Positions 40,990 to 50,627 of a stretch of 64,000 nt of DNA are shown here, piece by piece; position 1 is the first letter of the stretch, and each line of letters starts with the position of its first letter. The notes below the pieces were generated by a model. That model saw nothing but the letters and a program-made list of their open reading frames with translations, was not told the DNA's origin and did no database searches. This stretch comes from Bacteroidota bacterium (GTDB taxonomy: Bacteria; Bacteroidota; Bacteroidia; Flavobacteriales_D; Crocinitomicaceae): the NCBI GenBank assembly GCA_016192075.1, contig JACPUU010000018.1, positions 186,001-250,000 of the forward strand, in the 5' to 3' direction. A program made the translations under genes and the position numbers.

Positions 40990-43839
40990 ATGACTTTTCG
41001 TTGTTACAATAGCAAACACCTCTTCATTCAACTGTTTGTCGTTTTATGCCTGATCGTAAATCACGCTTCAGCACAAACCGTAACACCACTTATGGAAAAG
41101 GTTTATGCCCTCAACACCATTGTTTCAGATCCTGAAAAGCAGGTTGGAAATATCAACCCCGACAGTTTGCCATCACTACCCGTTGGACTGGTTAAAGAAA
41201 TTGGCCAAACGCAGGTGGTTATTGCCATTGACAGCGCTTACTTTTTACCAGACGGAGCTTATTTTTCCGCGTATGTAGCGCTTGATTTTCCGGGGGCAGA
41301 TCAGAAACTGGCCTTTGCAGCGAAAGACATTAAATTTAACCCAAAAGGTATTATTGGCGGTGAACAATCGCGACTTCAGCTTGTCAGTGAGCACCTCATT
41401 GAACTGGGGCCACACACGCAATTATTATTGCCTTCAGACGGATCCAATTATGTAAACTGGTCGTGCAATGGCTTTGAGTCGGTCAACCTGCATGGTTTTT
41501 TTCTTTTTAAAGAGGGCATTATCCGCCCGCCGGATGGTTCAGCTGATTCAGTTGTAACAGCCGAATTCCAGGTCAACGTAACCGACATGCATAACCTGAT
41601 GACCGCTGTTACTTTTTCACCCTTTGTGGTGAAGGGCATGGAAGATTTCAGCTTTACGGTATCTCAGGCCTATGTTGATATGAGTGATTTTGCAAATCCG
41701 GCCAATGTGGTTTTACCTACCTGTTATCAGCAATCATATCCTGACGATATCAACCTCTGGCGCGGATTTTACCTCAGCTATTTCTCAGTTAAACTGCCTG
41801 AAGAACTTAGTAAACAAGGTAATCCGGTAACGCTATACGCCAACTCGTTGTTTATTGATGATGCCGGCGTTACGGGGAATTTTGGCGGTACTAATCTTTT
41901 TACAACCAATGAAAATCACATGAATAATGAGTGGGGCTTTTCAGTAGATTCTCTGCTGGTTGGTCTTACACTGAATAAAATAACAACGGGCCGCATGGCC
42001 GGAGAAATTGTTGTTCCGCCGCTTGACAACAATAAGCTGGAATACGGTGCCCTGATTTCTCAAAACCCCTCAAACGGCCTGGTGAACTATAGTTTCAGCA
42101 TCAGCCCCAGCGCATCAATGAGCATCAGCTGTTTTAACTCAACACTCCAGGTCTATGAGAGTTCGTCATTCAGCGTCGGTCGTGTTAACCGAAAATTTAT
42201 GCCCAAGCTTGAACTTAACGGCAAGTGGACACTGGACAACACAAACTGGAAATTCAGCGGTATCTCTTTTGAAAAATTTACACTCATAACACAGGCGCCT
42301 TATGTTACCAACGGCTATTTTGCCCTGATTTCAAATGACGCACCCCAGGGTAATACCGGTAATTTTCCGGTATCACTTTCCAATATTGGTTTTGGAATTA
42401 TCAATAGTCAACCGGTGCTTGGGGCAACTGTTGGTCTTAACTTCGGAGATACCGATCAAAGCGGTTTCTCTGCCTCTACCACGGTCAAAATATATACCAA
42501 CATCAGCCGTAATACACAAACCAACCGCACGCAATGGCAGTATGATCATTTTGCATTAAGCACTATTAACCTGGAGGTAATGACAAGTGTGATTGAATTA
42601 ACGGGTCAAATCAACTTTAACGATGATCATCCGGTTTATGGAAAAGGGTTTTACGGCGGTTTAAATTTCAAAATTCCATCCATCATGGAAAATTCCATGG
42701 CTATGGCCTGCGCCTTTGGAAAAGTGGCTGATTACCGGTACTGGATGATTGATGCAACCCTGCCAACCAGTCTTCCAATTGGCACTTCAACATTGATAAC
42801 AAGCATTACCGGTGGAATTGCCTACCACATGGTAAATACAAAATCACAGTCACAACTTATCAGCAGTGTCTCTCCAACGGCCAGTTCAGGTCCTGCCCTG
42901 GCAACGCACTATGTTCCGGATGGTGATGCCGGTTTGTTTTTTAAAGCCGGCGTCGGGTTCAAAAACGCCGTTAAAGAAGAGGCCTTTAACGGAGACGTTT
43001 TATTCACTGTCAGCTTTAACGAAAACGGCGGTTTAAATAACATTAACTTCAGCGGTAATGTCTATTCCATGGCCAAGGTGGCTGAACGCATGACCAGCAG
43101 CAACTATGCAATGGGAACCGCCAACATCAATTACGATAACCAGCAAAAAATTCTGAACGCCCAACTCAACCTGAACGCTAATTTTTCAGATGCGCTTACC
43201 GCGACAATCTGGTCGCAGTTTTATTTTTCACCGGGACTCTGGTATGTTCATTTAGGCAAACCATCTAACCCTTGCAGCGTAAATCTTTTGAACCTGGCCA
43301 CCGCCAATGCCTATTTTATGATTGGGCAAAGCCTGGAACCCATGCCAAATCCACCACCACAAGTCACCGCTGTTTTCAATACCATGAATGATCAGCGCAA
43401 TGAAGAATCAATTGCAACCGGTGATGGTATTGCCTGCGGAATGAAAATGGATGCCTCTTTTGGCGGTGAGGTTTTTATTACCGAAGAAATTTATGTTTAC
43501 GGAAATGGCTCCGCCGGGGCTGGTTTTGATATGACCCTTTACAAATATGCTCCAACAACCCACTGCGAAGGTTCTACGGCTCCGTTTGGTATGAATTACT
43601 GGTATCTGCAAGGTCAGCTTTACGCATACGCAGGCATTGTTGCCGGTGTTGCCAAGGCAGATCACTGGGACTTTAAAATTCTGGAAGGCAACGTGGCGCT
43701 TTTACTCCAGGGTAAATTGCCCAAACCATCTTACGTATACGGCGGTGTTTATTTACAGGCTGCTTTTATGGGGTTCATTGATGTAGACATGACCTTTGAT
43801 TTTGATTTTGGAACCAATTGCGTACTTGTAAACGGATGA
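40990..43839 (+). CDS. Large exported protein of unknown function (949 aa)
   Basis: A 949-residue protein with a signal peptide (FIQLFVVLCLIVNHASAQ). The mature part seems all-beta, with long runs of alternating polar and hydrophobic residues (NLMTAVTFSPFVVKGMEDFS, then KFSGISFEKFTLITQAPYVT, then GKGFYGGLNFKIPSIMENSM) and glycine-rich turns. Later strands (CGMKMDASFGGEVFITEEIY, then GSAGAGFDMTLYKY, and a DVDMTFDFDFG end) resemble an amphipathic shell or barrel. No sorting domain, catalytic motif or known repeat was recognised. Its stop overlaps the next start (ATGA), so the two secreted proteins are translationally coupled and probably act together. It lies just downstream of the tRNA-Leu duplication. 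An outer-membrane or surface location is inferred. Confidence 0.75.
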   Translation: MTFRCYNSKHLFIQLFVVLCLIVNHASAQTVTPLMEKVYALNTIVSDPEKQVGNINPDSLPSLPVGLVKEIGQTQVVIAIDSAYFLPDGAYFSAYVALDFPGADQKLAFAAKDIKFNPKGIIGGEQSRLQLVSEHLIELGPHTQLLLPSDGSNYVNWSCNGFESVNLHGFFLFKEGIIRPPDGSADSVVTAEFQVNVTDMHNLMTAVTFSPFVVKGMEDFSFTVSQAYVDMSDFANPANVVLPTCYQQSYPDDINLWRGFYLSYFSVKLPEELSKQGNPVTLYANSLFIDDAGVTGNFGGTNLFTTNENHMNNEWGFSVDSLLVGLTLNKITTGRMAGEIVVPPLDNNKLEYGALISQNPSNGLVNYSFSISPSASMSISCFNSTLQVYESSSFSVGRVNRKFMPKLELNGKWTLDNTNWKFSGISFEKFTLITQAPYVTNGYFALISNDAPQGNTGNFPVSLSNIGFGIINSQPVLGATVGLNFGDTDQSGFSASTTVKIYTNISRNTQTNRTQWQYDHFALSTINLEVMTSVIELTGQINFNDDHPVYGKGFYGGLNFKIPSIMENSMAMACAFGKVADYRYWMIDATLPTSLPIGTSTLITSITGGIAYHMVNTKSQSQLISSVSPTASSGPALATHYVPDGDAGLFFKAGVGFKNAVKEEAFNGDVLFTVSFNENGGLNNINFSGNVYSMAKVAERMTSSNYAMGTANINYDNQQKILNAQLNLNANFSDALTATIWSQFYFSPGLWYVHLGKPSNPCSVNLLNLATANAYFMIGQSLEPMPNPPPQVTAVFNTMNDQRNEESIATGDGIACGMKMDASFGGEVFITEEIYVYGNGSAGAGFDMTLYKYAPTTHCEGSTAPFGMNYWYLQGQLYAYAGIVAGVAKADHWDFKILEGNVALLLQGKLPKPSYVYGGVYLQAAFMGFIDVDMTFDFDFGTNCVLVNG

Positions 43840-45848
43840 AGCGGCTGTCTCTTTTTATTGGTTTATTTTTTGGCTGTTTTACGCACGCACAAACCGCTGA
43901 TTTTATTCTTAAATCACTGGTGCGTGAAGACACTGTTCTGCTTCGCTGGGCCCCGGCAAATGCTGATCTTATGCTGCGTGGTTTACGAAACGGGTATCAG
44001 CTTCAGCGCATTGATGGTTCAGGTGTTTTTGAAAATAATTCAACGCTGCGCACTTTCAGCATTGAGCCCTTTGAAAGTCGCAAATCAGTGTTCGAAAATT
44101 CAGCCAGTGAAGAAACAAAAAACATGGCCGCATTTATTTCAGACATGCTTCAGAATTCATCCCTTTCAGCTGAATCAAACCAAATGGCTTTTGCCGTTTT
44201 ACTCCTGGGGTCATCTACCAACAGAGACATAGCCCGAATGCTGGGTTTGTTTTATGAAGATCTGACAGCACTATCCGGCAACTATTCTTACCGCGTTGTA
44301 CTTAACAACGCTGATTCCAAAAGCAACACAGTTACACTTTCATCTGACACGTTAACGGTTGACCATGATCTGAGCTTACTCAGCGGTTCAGCACGCCCCA
44401 GATTAAAACAGGCTTACCTGAGCTGGGAGGCCGAATCACTGCAGGCTGATTATGTGGCTTATTGGGTAGAACGGTCTACTGATTCGGTTCATTTTTCGAG
44501 GAGAAATACCCTGCCTTATTTTTTTCTGAAATCACAGGATGAGACGGACAAAACAATTTGTGATTTTGTAGATACAACCGTTGCCGAAGGCATTGTTTAT
44601 TATTACAGGGTTACCGGAATAACGCATTTTGCTGAAACGGGTAAATCATCCAACACCGTTGCTGTTTATGTTCCCAAAAACATTTGTGCTGATGCCCGCA
44701 TTGACAGTATCCGGGTAAATGGTTTTGAGCGGCAGGTGTTTTGTAAGATTTTGACGCACTGCAAGGTCAACAATATTCAAAAATGGCAGCTTTTACGGTC
44801 AGACAGTTTACTTTTTGGTTACACGGTTTTGAAAGAACAGCTTTTTTCAGGGCATTCGCAGGTAGTTACAAGCAGCGTTCAGGTTCCGCTGGAAAGCGGT
44901 GATCGCTATTATTACAAACTAGCCTTGATTGGTGTAGACAAGGATACCGTTTATTCATACCCCTATTACTTTTTTACCCTGGATCAAATTCCACCTTCAA
45001 CACCACAAAATCTGACCGGATCGGTCAATGACTCAGGAATGGTATCACTGACCTGGGACCCGAATCCTGAAAACGATATCCGCGGATACCGGGTGTATCG
45101 GTCCAATTCATTAAACGAAGAATTTATTGAAGTGAGCCGGACCTTTTGCACCAGTCCCGTTTTTAGAGATACACTGGATCTCCGGAACCTGACCCCGGAT
45201 GTTTATTACCGCATTTCTGCCGTGGATTTAAATTACAACAATTCTAAAACCTGTGCCCCGGTAAAATTACTGAAGCCCGATACCATTGCTCCTGTACCGG
45301 CTGTTTTCAGAGCTTACCGGGTAGACTCAGGCGGTGTGTATTTAGCCTGGAATAATTCAAGCAGTGCTGATATTGCTGAGAACTTGTTACTGCGACAAGG
45401 CAATAATGTTGTGGATACGCTATTGCGCTGGACCGATAAAACCACCAGCTGGCTTGATACAAGCGGGGTCGTCGGTAAAGGTTATGATTACCGCATTGTC
45501 ACCCTTGATCAATCCAAAAACCCAGGCATTTCTGAGTCTGTTTTTGTGAATTATGAAACCGGTCTGCGTCCTGGTATCAGCAAACTGCAGGCCATTGTTA
45601 ACCGCCCTGAAAAACAGGTTGAATTAAGCTGGACATTACCCGCCGATTCCGAGATTTATTCCATTCAGCTATACCGTGCTAAAAACGACAGCCGTTTTAT
45701 TCTTTACAAAACCCTGCGCGAACCTTCCGCCACAAGTTTTACAGACAAAGATCTTTCTATGAATAATACCTACCGGTATAAAATCAAAGTGGTGTACAAA
45801 AACGGGGTTTCTTCTGTTGTATCAGAAGCGGTGGTTGTTATTTACTAA
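43836..45848 (+). CDS. Exported fibronectin type III repeat protein
   Basis: A 670-residue protein. The ATG at 43836 gives the signal peptide MKRLSLFIGLFFGCFTHAQ and overlaps the upstream stop by 4 bp. About four fibronectin-III domains are seen: LKQAYLSWEAESLQADYVAY, then the PPSTPQNLTGSVNDSGMVSL, TWDPNPENDIRGYRVYRS domain (about 385-475), the AVFRAYRVDSGGVYLAWNNS domain, and the last KQVELSWTLPADSEIYSIQL YRAK domain, which runs to the C-terminus. The protein ends in a beta strand (SSVVSEAVVVIY) without a type A sorting domain, so how it reaches the surface, if it does, is unclear. A scaffolding role for the 949-residue partner is inference from overlap. It converges on tadA. Confidence 0.8.
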   Translation: MKRLSLFIGLFFGCFTHAQTADFILKSLVREDTVLLRWAPANADLMLRGLRNGYQLQRIDGSGVFENNSTLRTFSIEPFESRKSVFENSASEETKNMAAFISDMLQNSSLSAESNQMAFAVLLLGSSTNRDIARMLGLFYEDLTALSGNYSYRVVLNNADSKSNTVTLSSDTLTVDHDLSLLSGSARPRLKQAYLSWEAESLQADYVAYWVERSTDSVHFSRRNTLPYFFLKSQDETDKTICDFVDTTVAEGIVYYYRVTGITHFAETGKSSNTVAVYVPKNICADARIDSIRVNGFERQVFCKILTHCKVNNIQKWQLLRSDSLLFGYTVLKEQLFSGHSQVVTSSVQVPLESGDRYYYKLALIGVDKDTVYSYPYYFFTLDQIPPSTPQNLTGSVNDSGMVSLTWDPNPENDIRGYRVYRSNSLNEEFIEVSRTFCTSPVFRDTLDLRNLTPDVYYRISAVDLNYNNSKTCAPVKLLKPDTIAPVPAVFRAYRVDSGGVYLAWNNSSSADIAENLLLRQGNNVVDTLLRWTDKTTSWLDTSGVVGKGYDYRIVTLDQSKNPGISESVFVNYETGLRPGISKLQAIVNRPEKQVELSWTLPADSEIYSIQLYRAKNDSRFILYKTLREPSATSFTDKDLSMNNTYRYKIKVVYKNGVSSVVSEAVVVIY

Positions 45849-45874
45849 GCTTTGGTTGCACGGTTGCCGGTGCT

Positions 45875-46339
45875 TTACCCCAGATTTCTTTTTTTTGCAA
45901 AAAAATCCTGCAGCAATTTGGTTGATTCAGCAGCCAGCAAACCACCCTCAATAACTGTTTTTGGATGAAACACATTTTTAGAAATAGTTGACACGCCTCT
46001 TTTTTCGTCTTTGGCGGCATAAACAATCCGGTCAATCTGTGACCAGGCAAGAGCTCCCGCACACATCACACAGGGTTCCAGCGTCACGTATAGCGTACAT
46101 TTTTTTAAATATTTTCCGCCCAAAAATTCTGCCGCTGAAGTAATCGCCTGCATTTCGGCGTGCGCAGTAACATCGTGTAATTTTTCGGTCAGATTATAGG
46201 CCCGTGCAATAATGCGTTTTTCCAAAACAATGACACAGCCCACCGGCACCTCATCGTCATCAAACGCCAGCTGAGCCTGACGCAAGGCCTGGCGCATGAA
46301 ATATTCATCGTTAAACGGGTCGAGGTGTTGGTCAAGCAT
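45875..46339 (-). CDS. tadA: tRNA-specific adenosine deaminase (TadA-like nucleoside deaminase)
   Basis: A 154-residue zinc enzyme that converts A34 to inosine in tRNA-Arg(ACG). Zinc and catalytic residues are His60 and Glu62 (TAHAEMQAITSA) and Cys90, Cys93 (TLEPCVMCAGALAWSQIDRI). The start EYFMRQALRQAQLAFDDDEV PVG matches the TadA N-terminus. The length is normal. A guanine-deaminase-like relative is a minor alternative. The start codon is 4 nt downstream of a TAACTTTG box, so the mRNA is probably leaderless. Confidence 0.93.
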   Translation of the reverse strand: MLDQHLDPFNDEYFMRQALRQAQLAFDDDEVPVGCVIVLEKRIIARAYNLTEKLHDVTAHAEMQAITSAAEFLGGKYLKKCTLYVTLEPCVMCAGALAWSQIDRIVYAAKDEKRGVSTISKNVFHPKTVIEGGLLAAESTKLLQDFFAKKRNLG

Positions 46340-46343
46340 GAGG

Positions 46344-46351
46344 CAAAGTTA
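46344..46351 (-). promoter_or_regulatory. -7 box TAACTTTG (reverse) for tadA
   Basis: An exact TAnnTTTG match on the minus strand, 4 nt before the ATG at 46339. It is the closest such spacing in the window, shared with the GT2 gene. Confidence 0.5.
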
Positions 46352-46358
46352 CGGTTTT

Positions 46359-46483
46359 TAGGGAAGAGGGAAGAGCCATAAGGGAAGAGGGATTCTAATT
46401 GTAGTCAGAAATTCTACTTTCACACCCCTCCTCTGGCCTGATTTTAAAATCCCTCATGGCTCTTTCCTTTTCCCTCTTCCCTA
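46359..46483. repeat. Inverted repeat between tadA and aspS
   Basis: The left arm (46359-46385) begins TAGGGAAGAGGGAAGAGCC. The right arm (46450-46483), read on the other strand, begins TAGGGAAGAGGGAAAAGG and continues AAAGAGCCATGAGGGA. The arms agree except for a 7-nt indel and single changes, and enclose 64 bp. The left part also repeats GGGAAGAGGG in tandem. No open frame lies inside. This looks like a small palindromic element or a remnant of one. Confidence 0.6.
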
Positions 46484-46490
46484 TAATTAC

Positions 46491-46498
46491 TATCTTTG
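46491..46498 (+). promoter_or_regulatory. -7 box TATCTTTG for aspS
   Basis: An exact TAnnTTTG match, 19 nt before the ATG at 46518. The right arm of the inverted repeat occupies the -33 region, where no TTG is seen. Confidence 0.5.
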
Positions 46499-46517
46499 TC
46501 CCTTCAATTTTTTTATC

Positions 46518-48281
46518 ATGTACAGATCACATACCTGCGGCGAACTTAGCGAAAAACACATTGGTCAAACCGTTATCCTGGGCGGCTGGGTGCAAACAAT
46601 CCGTGACAAGGGCAACATTATTTGGGTTGATTTGCGTGACCGTTATGGTGTAACACAAGTTGTGGCCGAAAATGGTAAAGTGGCTGAAAATGTGCTTGCC
46701 GGATTAAAAGCGCTGGGGCGTGAATACGTGGTTCAGATTACCGGAAAAGTAATTGCCCGTCACAGCCCGAATCCAAACCTGAAAACCGGTGCCATTGAAA
46801 TAGAAGCAACTGATGTGAATCTGCTCAACGCCTCCATCACTCCACCATTTACAATTGAAGATGAAACCGATGGCGGTGAAGAATTGCGTATGAAATACCG
46901 GTATCTTGATTTGCGCCGAAACCCGGTTCAGGAAAAACTGAAACTGAGAAATAAAGTGGCGCTGGAAACGCGCAAATATTTAGATTCCATTGACTTTATG
47001 GATGTGGAAACGCCTTATTTAATCAAATCAACCCCTGAGGGCGCGCGTGACTTTGTAGTGCCAAGCCGCATGAATCCCGGTCAGTTTTATGCCTTACCGC
47101 AATCACCGCAAACTTTCAAACAGCTTTTGATGGTTTCAGGTTTTGACAGGTACTATCAAATTGTAAAATGTTTCCGCGATGAAGATTTGCGGGCTGACCG
47201 GCAACCTGAGTTTACACAAATTGACTGTGAAATGGCTTTTGTGGAGCAGGAAGATGTATTAAAAACGTTTGAAGGCCTTATCAAACACCTTTTCAAAACC
47301 TGCCGTGGTGTTGATTTTCAGGGTGATTTTCCGCGCATGACATTTGCAGAAGCCATGCAGAAATACGGCTCTGATAAACCGGATATTCGTTTTGCAATGG
47401 AGTTTGTTGAACTGAATGAGGTGGCTAAAGGAAAAAACTTTGCTGTTTTTGACGATGCTGAATTAATTGTTGCCATCAATGCCAAAGGTTGTTCTGAATT
47501 TACGCGCAAACAGCTGGATGAATTGACTGAATGGGTTAAGCGTCCGCAAATTGGCGCAAAAGGGTTGATTTATTGCAAATGCAATGCTGACGGAACCTTC
47601 AAATCATCGGTCGATAAATTTTTTGACAACGACGCGCTCTCACAATGGGCAAAAAAATGCGGCGCAGCCGCCGGCGATTTGATTTTTGTGCTCTCCGGAT
47701 ATACCAACAAAGTGCGCAGCCAGATGAATGAACTGCGGCTTCACCTTGGAACCATGCTTGGTCTGCGCAAAACAGATGAATTCAAACCCTTGTGGGTTTT
47801 GGATTTTCCGTTATTGGAATTTGATGAAGAAAACAAACGCTGGCATGCCATGCACCACCCCTTTACATCTCCAAAACCAGAAGATGTACACCTGCTGGAA
47901 ACAAAACCGGGCAACGTGCGCGCAAATGCCTATGACCTTGCTATGAATGGTGTTGAATTGGGGGGCGGATCTATTCGTATCCACGATAAAAAACTACAGG
48001 GCAAAATGTTTGAATTGCTTGGTTTTACTAAAGAAGATGCTGAAGCTCAATTCGGCTTTTTGATGAACGCTTTTGAATATGGCGCTCCACCACACGGTGG
48101 ATTGGCTTTTGGCCTTGACCGTTTGGTTGCAACCATGGGTGGTTCTGATTCTATCCGTGATTATATTGCATTCCCTAAAAACAACAGCGGACGTGATATG
48201 ATGATTGATTCACCTTCTGTGCTCCACAAAGAACAACTCGATGAGCTGGCTATTCAAACGCTTGTTCCGGAGCAAAAATAA
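46518..48281 (+). CDS. aspS: Aspartyl-tRNA synthetase
   Basis: A 587-residue class II synthetase. The N-terminal OB-fold (1-110) shows [20 protein letters not shown] and [12 protein letters not shown]. Motif 1 lies in [20 protein letters not shown] and the following helix. Motif 2 is [20 protein letters not shown] with FTQID. The bacterial GAD insertion occupies about 290-410. Motif 3 is [20 protein letters not shown]. The length is typical of bacterial AspRS (580-600). The ATG at 46518 starts directly at the conserved [10 protein letters not shown]. It is cytoplasmic. The assignment is secure. Confidence 0.97.
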   Translation: MYRSHTCGELSEKHIGQTVILGGWVQTIRDKGNIIWVDLRDRYGVTQVVAENGKVAENVLAGLKALGREYVVQITGKVIARHSPNPNLKTGAIEIEATDVNLLNASITPPFTIEDETDGGEELRMKYRYLDLRRNPVQEKLKLRNKVALETRKYLDSIDFMDVETPYLIKSTPEGARDFVVPSRMNPGQFYALPQSPQTFKQLLMVSGFDRYYQIVKCFRDEDLRADRQPEFTQIDCEMAFVEQEDVLKTFEGLIKHLFKTCRGVDFQGDFPRMTFAEAMQKYGSDKPDIRFAMEFVELNEVAKGKNFAVFDDAELIVAINAKGCSEFTRKQLDELTEWVKRPQIGAKGLIYCKCNADGTFKSSVDKFFDNDALSQWAKKCGAAAGDLIFVLSGYTNKVRSQMNELRLHLGTMLGLRKTDEFKPLWVLDFPLLEFDEENKRWHAMHHPFTSPKPEDVHLLETKPGNVRANAYDLAMNGVELGGGSIRIHDKKLQGKMFELLGFTKEDAEAQFGFLMNAFEYGAPPHGGLAFGLDRLVATMGGSDSIRDYIAFPKNNSGRDMMIDSPSVLHKEQLDELAIQTLVPEQK

Positions 48282-48286
48282 ATTCA

Positions 48287-48328
48287 GCCCCGGTATTTAC
48301 ATAAATACCCTCTTTTCGGGGCGTTTTA
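48287..48328 (+). terminator. Probable terminator after aspS
   Basis: GCCCCG/CGGGGC encloses a perfect inner hairpin GGTATTT-ACAT-AAATACC, with GTTTT after the outer stem. It starts 6 bp after the aspS stop. Confidence 0.65.
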
Positions 48329-48407
48329 AGCATCCGCTATTCCGTTTATACCGAACGATTTTCAATGTGTCCGGCAGAGTGTCCGGCTTACTTTGTATCT
48401 TGCATCA

Positions 48408-50627
48408 ATGCTGCGATCACTTTTATATTGTATCCTGATTTTTTGTTCCTCCTTTTCTTTTTCACAGGGATCGGGTGCTTTTTTAAAGCAGCTCGAAAAC
48501 CGTGTTGAAGAAAATCCGGATTCGGTAAGGCTCATTCTGACCAAAAACCTGGCTCAGGTAAATGATCCAAGAAAAAAAATAGGCATACATCACGTGCTGG
48601 GTATCGCCTACAAAAACCTGAATTCATTTGACTCATCTATCTACCATCTGAAACAGGAGGATACGCTGCTTCAAAATTATACCCCTACCCTGGAAACCGC
48701 CGTTGGCAATCAAACCGCCCTGGCTGATGTGTATTATCACATTGGCAATCTCACAGAGGCAGAAAAATACTACCAGAGTGCACTCAGCATAGCGCGTAAA
48801 TCAACTGACTATGAACTAAAATGCAACGCATTGCTTTCATGCGGGTGGATTTCACGCGAGCAAGGCCGTCATGCAAAGGCACTTGATTATTATTTTGAAG
48901 CCATAGGGCTGGCCGAGGCCAACAACGATGAACCGCTTGCGGCAAATGCCTATTCAAAAATCGGTATTGTATACAACGTAACCGGCGATCTTGACAAAGC
49001 GCGTGAATATTATTACAAAGCGCTGGACATGCAATTGCAGATGCAGAACATGCCTGCCGTGGGCGGGCTTTACAACAACATTGGTTTAATGCATGAAGCG
49101 GCGCAAGAATATGACAGTGCCATTTTCTTTTTTGAAAAATCCTATCACATTGCTGATTCACTAGGTAACGAACGTTCGATGGCTATTGCCAATGAAAATA
49201 TTGGATTAATGTGTTATCAGAAACGTGAAAACATGGATCTGGGCCTCAAAAAACTGGCTGTAAGCCTGAATATCTGGCGCAAAAATGACGATATCTTCGG
49301 CCAGAGTCAAACCCTGGTTTACATGGTTTTTATTTATAATGAACAAAAACGGTTCAACCAGGCACTCGACTCCGCTTTCAGGTCACTGGAAATGGCTAAA
49401 ACCGCCGGGGCTAATGATGTACAGCAACAAATTCTGGAACAAATTTACCTGGCCTACCAGGGATTGGGGCAGCATGATCAGGCACTGAATTATTACCAGC
49501 AATTTGATGCCCTGCGTGACAGCCTTGCTTCACTCAACACGCAAGCTGAATTTGACAAACTGGGACTGCAGCATGAGTATGAATCCAAACAACTGCAGGA
49601 CTCTCTTTCACTGGCCTTAAAGCATGAGCAAGAACAAACCGCAGTTCAGGCTGATATAGCCGCCGGAAAGTTCTGGAACAAAATGCTGCTCGTTGGTTTG
49701 ATTGTTTTTGCTCTTCTGGCTATTTTAATTTTTTACGTGGCACGCCATCAGAAAAAAACATCCGGCATTATTGAAAAAGCCAACCTTCAGCTCAAGGCCA
49801 AAAACAAAGAAATTATTGACAGTATCACCTATGCGCGGCGAATTCAAAGCGCCATTTTACCAACCTCATCACGCATTAAATCTATTTTTAAAAACAGTTT
49901 TGTTTTTTACAAACCAAAGGACATTGTTGCCGGTGATTTTTACTGGCTTTCTGAGGTTGCTGATGAGGCTGAAAACCGGATTTATTTTGCCGTTGCTGAT
50001 TGCACCGGACACGGTGTGCCGGGCGCTATGGTTAGTGTTATTTGTTCAACAGCACTCAATAAAGTGGTCAACGAAATGCATATCAAAAGTCCGGGTGAAA
50101 TTCTAAACAAAGTCACCGACCTGGTTATTGAAACCTTTGCGCAAAGTGATCATGAACTCAAAGACGGAATGGACATTGCGCTGATATGTATTTACACGGA
50201 TAGCAAAACTGGTGAACAAAAGGTGGACTATGCCGGCGCCAACAACGGACTTTGGATTGTGTCAGACCGGGCACATGTTTACAACAACGCTATTACCATG
50301 ACAAACCCGGGCACATCTGTGTTTTTACATGAAATTAAGGCTACCAAACAACCTGTTGGCCGGTTTACCAAACGCATCCCTTTTAATACACACACCCTTA
50401 CCCTGAAAACCTCTGATCTGATTTACCTGTTTACCGATGGTTACGCTGATCAGTTTGGCGGATTGAAAAACAAAAAGTTCAAATACGCGTCACTCAAAAA
50501 ACTACTGCTTTCTGTGGCCAGCCGAAATCTGGACGAACAGCGCGAAGCGCTTAAAAGCAATTTCAGCGACTGGAAAGGCCCCATGGAGCAGGTAGATGAC
50601 GTCTGCGTTGTTGGAGTGCGACTGTAA
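48408..50627 (+). CDS. TPR-repeat membrane protein with SpoIIE-type phosphatase domain
   Basis: A 739-residue signalling protein. The ATG at 48408 starts the signal peptide (MLRSLLYCILIFCSSFSFSQ). Residues about 60-390 hold at least seven tetratricopeptide repeats (GNLTEAEKYYQSALSIARKS, then GDLDKAREYYYKALDMQLQM and others) in the periplasm. A membrane helix (about 425-447, MLLVGLIVFALLAILIFYVA) and a short coiled coil follow. The cytoplasmic SpoIIE/PP2C domain (about 475-739) shows ITYARRIQSAILPTSS, VAGDFYWLSEV, VADCTGHGVPGAMVSVICST and IYLFTDGYADQFGG, so the metal-binding Asp residues are present. Such proteins sense through the TPR part and dephosphorylate anti-sigma-antagonist or other Ser/Thr phosphoproteins. 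No partner STAS or kinase gene is adjacent. The last codons and stop lie in the first copy of a 110-bp tandem repeat. Confidence 0.9.
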   Translation: MLRSLLYCILIFCSSFSFSQGSGAFLKQLENRVEENPDSVRLILTKNLAQVNDPRKKIGIHHVLGIAYKNLNSFDSSIYHLKQEDTLLQNYTPTLETAVGNQTALADVYYHIGNLTEAEKYYQSALSIARKSTDYELKCNALLSCGWISREQGRHAKALDYYFEAIGLAEANNDEPLAANAYSKIGIVYNVTGDLDKAREYYYKALDMQLQMQNMPAVGGLYNNIGLMHEAAQEYDSAIFFFEKSYHIADSLGNERSMAIANENIGLMCYQKRENMDLGLKKLAVSLNIWRKNDDIFGQSQTLVYMVFIYNEQKRFNQALDSAFRSLEMAKTAGANDVQQQILEQIYLAYQGLGQHDQALNYYQQFDALRDSLASLNTQAEFDKLGLQHEYESKQLQDSLSLALKHEQEQTAVQADIAAGKFWNKMLLVGLIVFALLAILIFYVARHQKKTSGIIEKANLQLKAKNKEIIDSITYARRIQSAILPTSSRIKSIFKNSFVFYKPKDIVAGDFYWLSEVADEAENRIYFAVADCTGHGVPGAMVSVICSTALNKVVNEMHIKSPGEILNKVTDLVIETFAQSDHELKDGMDIALICIYTDSKTGEQKVDYAGANNGLWIVSDRAHVYNNAITMTNPGTSVFLHEIKATKQPVGRFTKRIPFNTHTLTLKTSDLIYLFTDGYADQFGGLKNKKFKYASLKKLLLSVASRNLDEQREALKSNFSDWKGPMEQVDDVCVVGVRL

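Noticed and set aside
40824-41012. 62-residue open frame between tRNA-Leu and the 949-aa gene
   Set aside because: It starts within the duplicated tRNA tail and runs through the promoter of the next gene; the sequence looks random.
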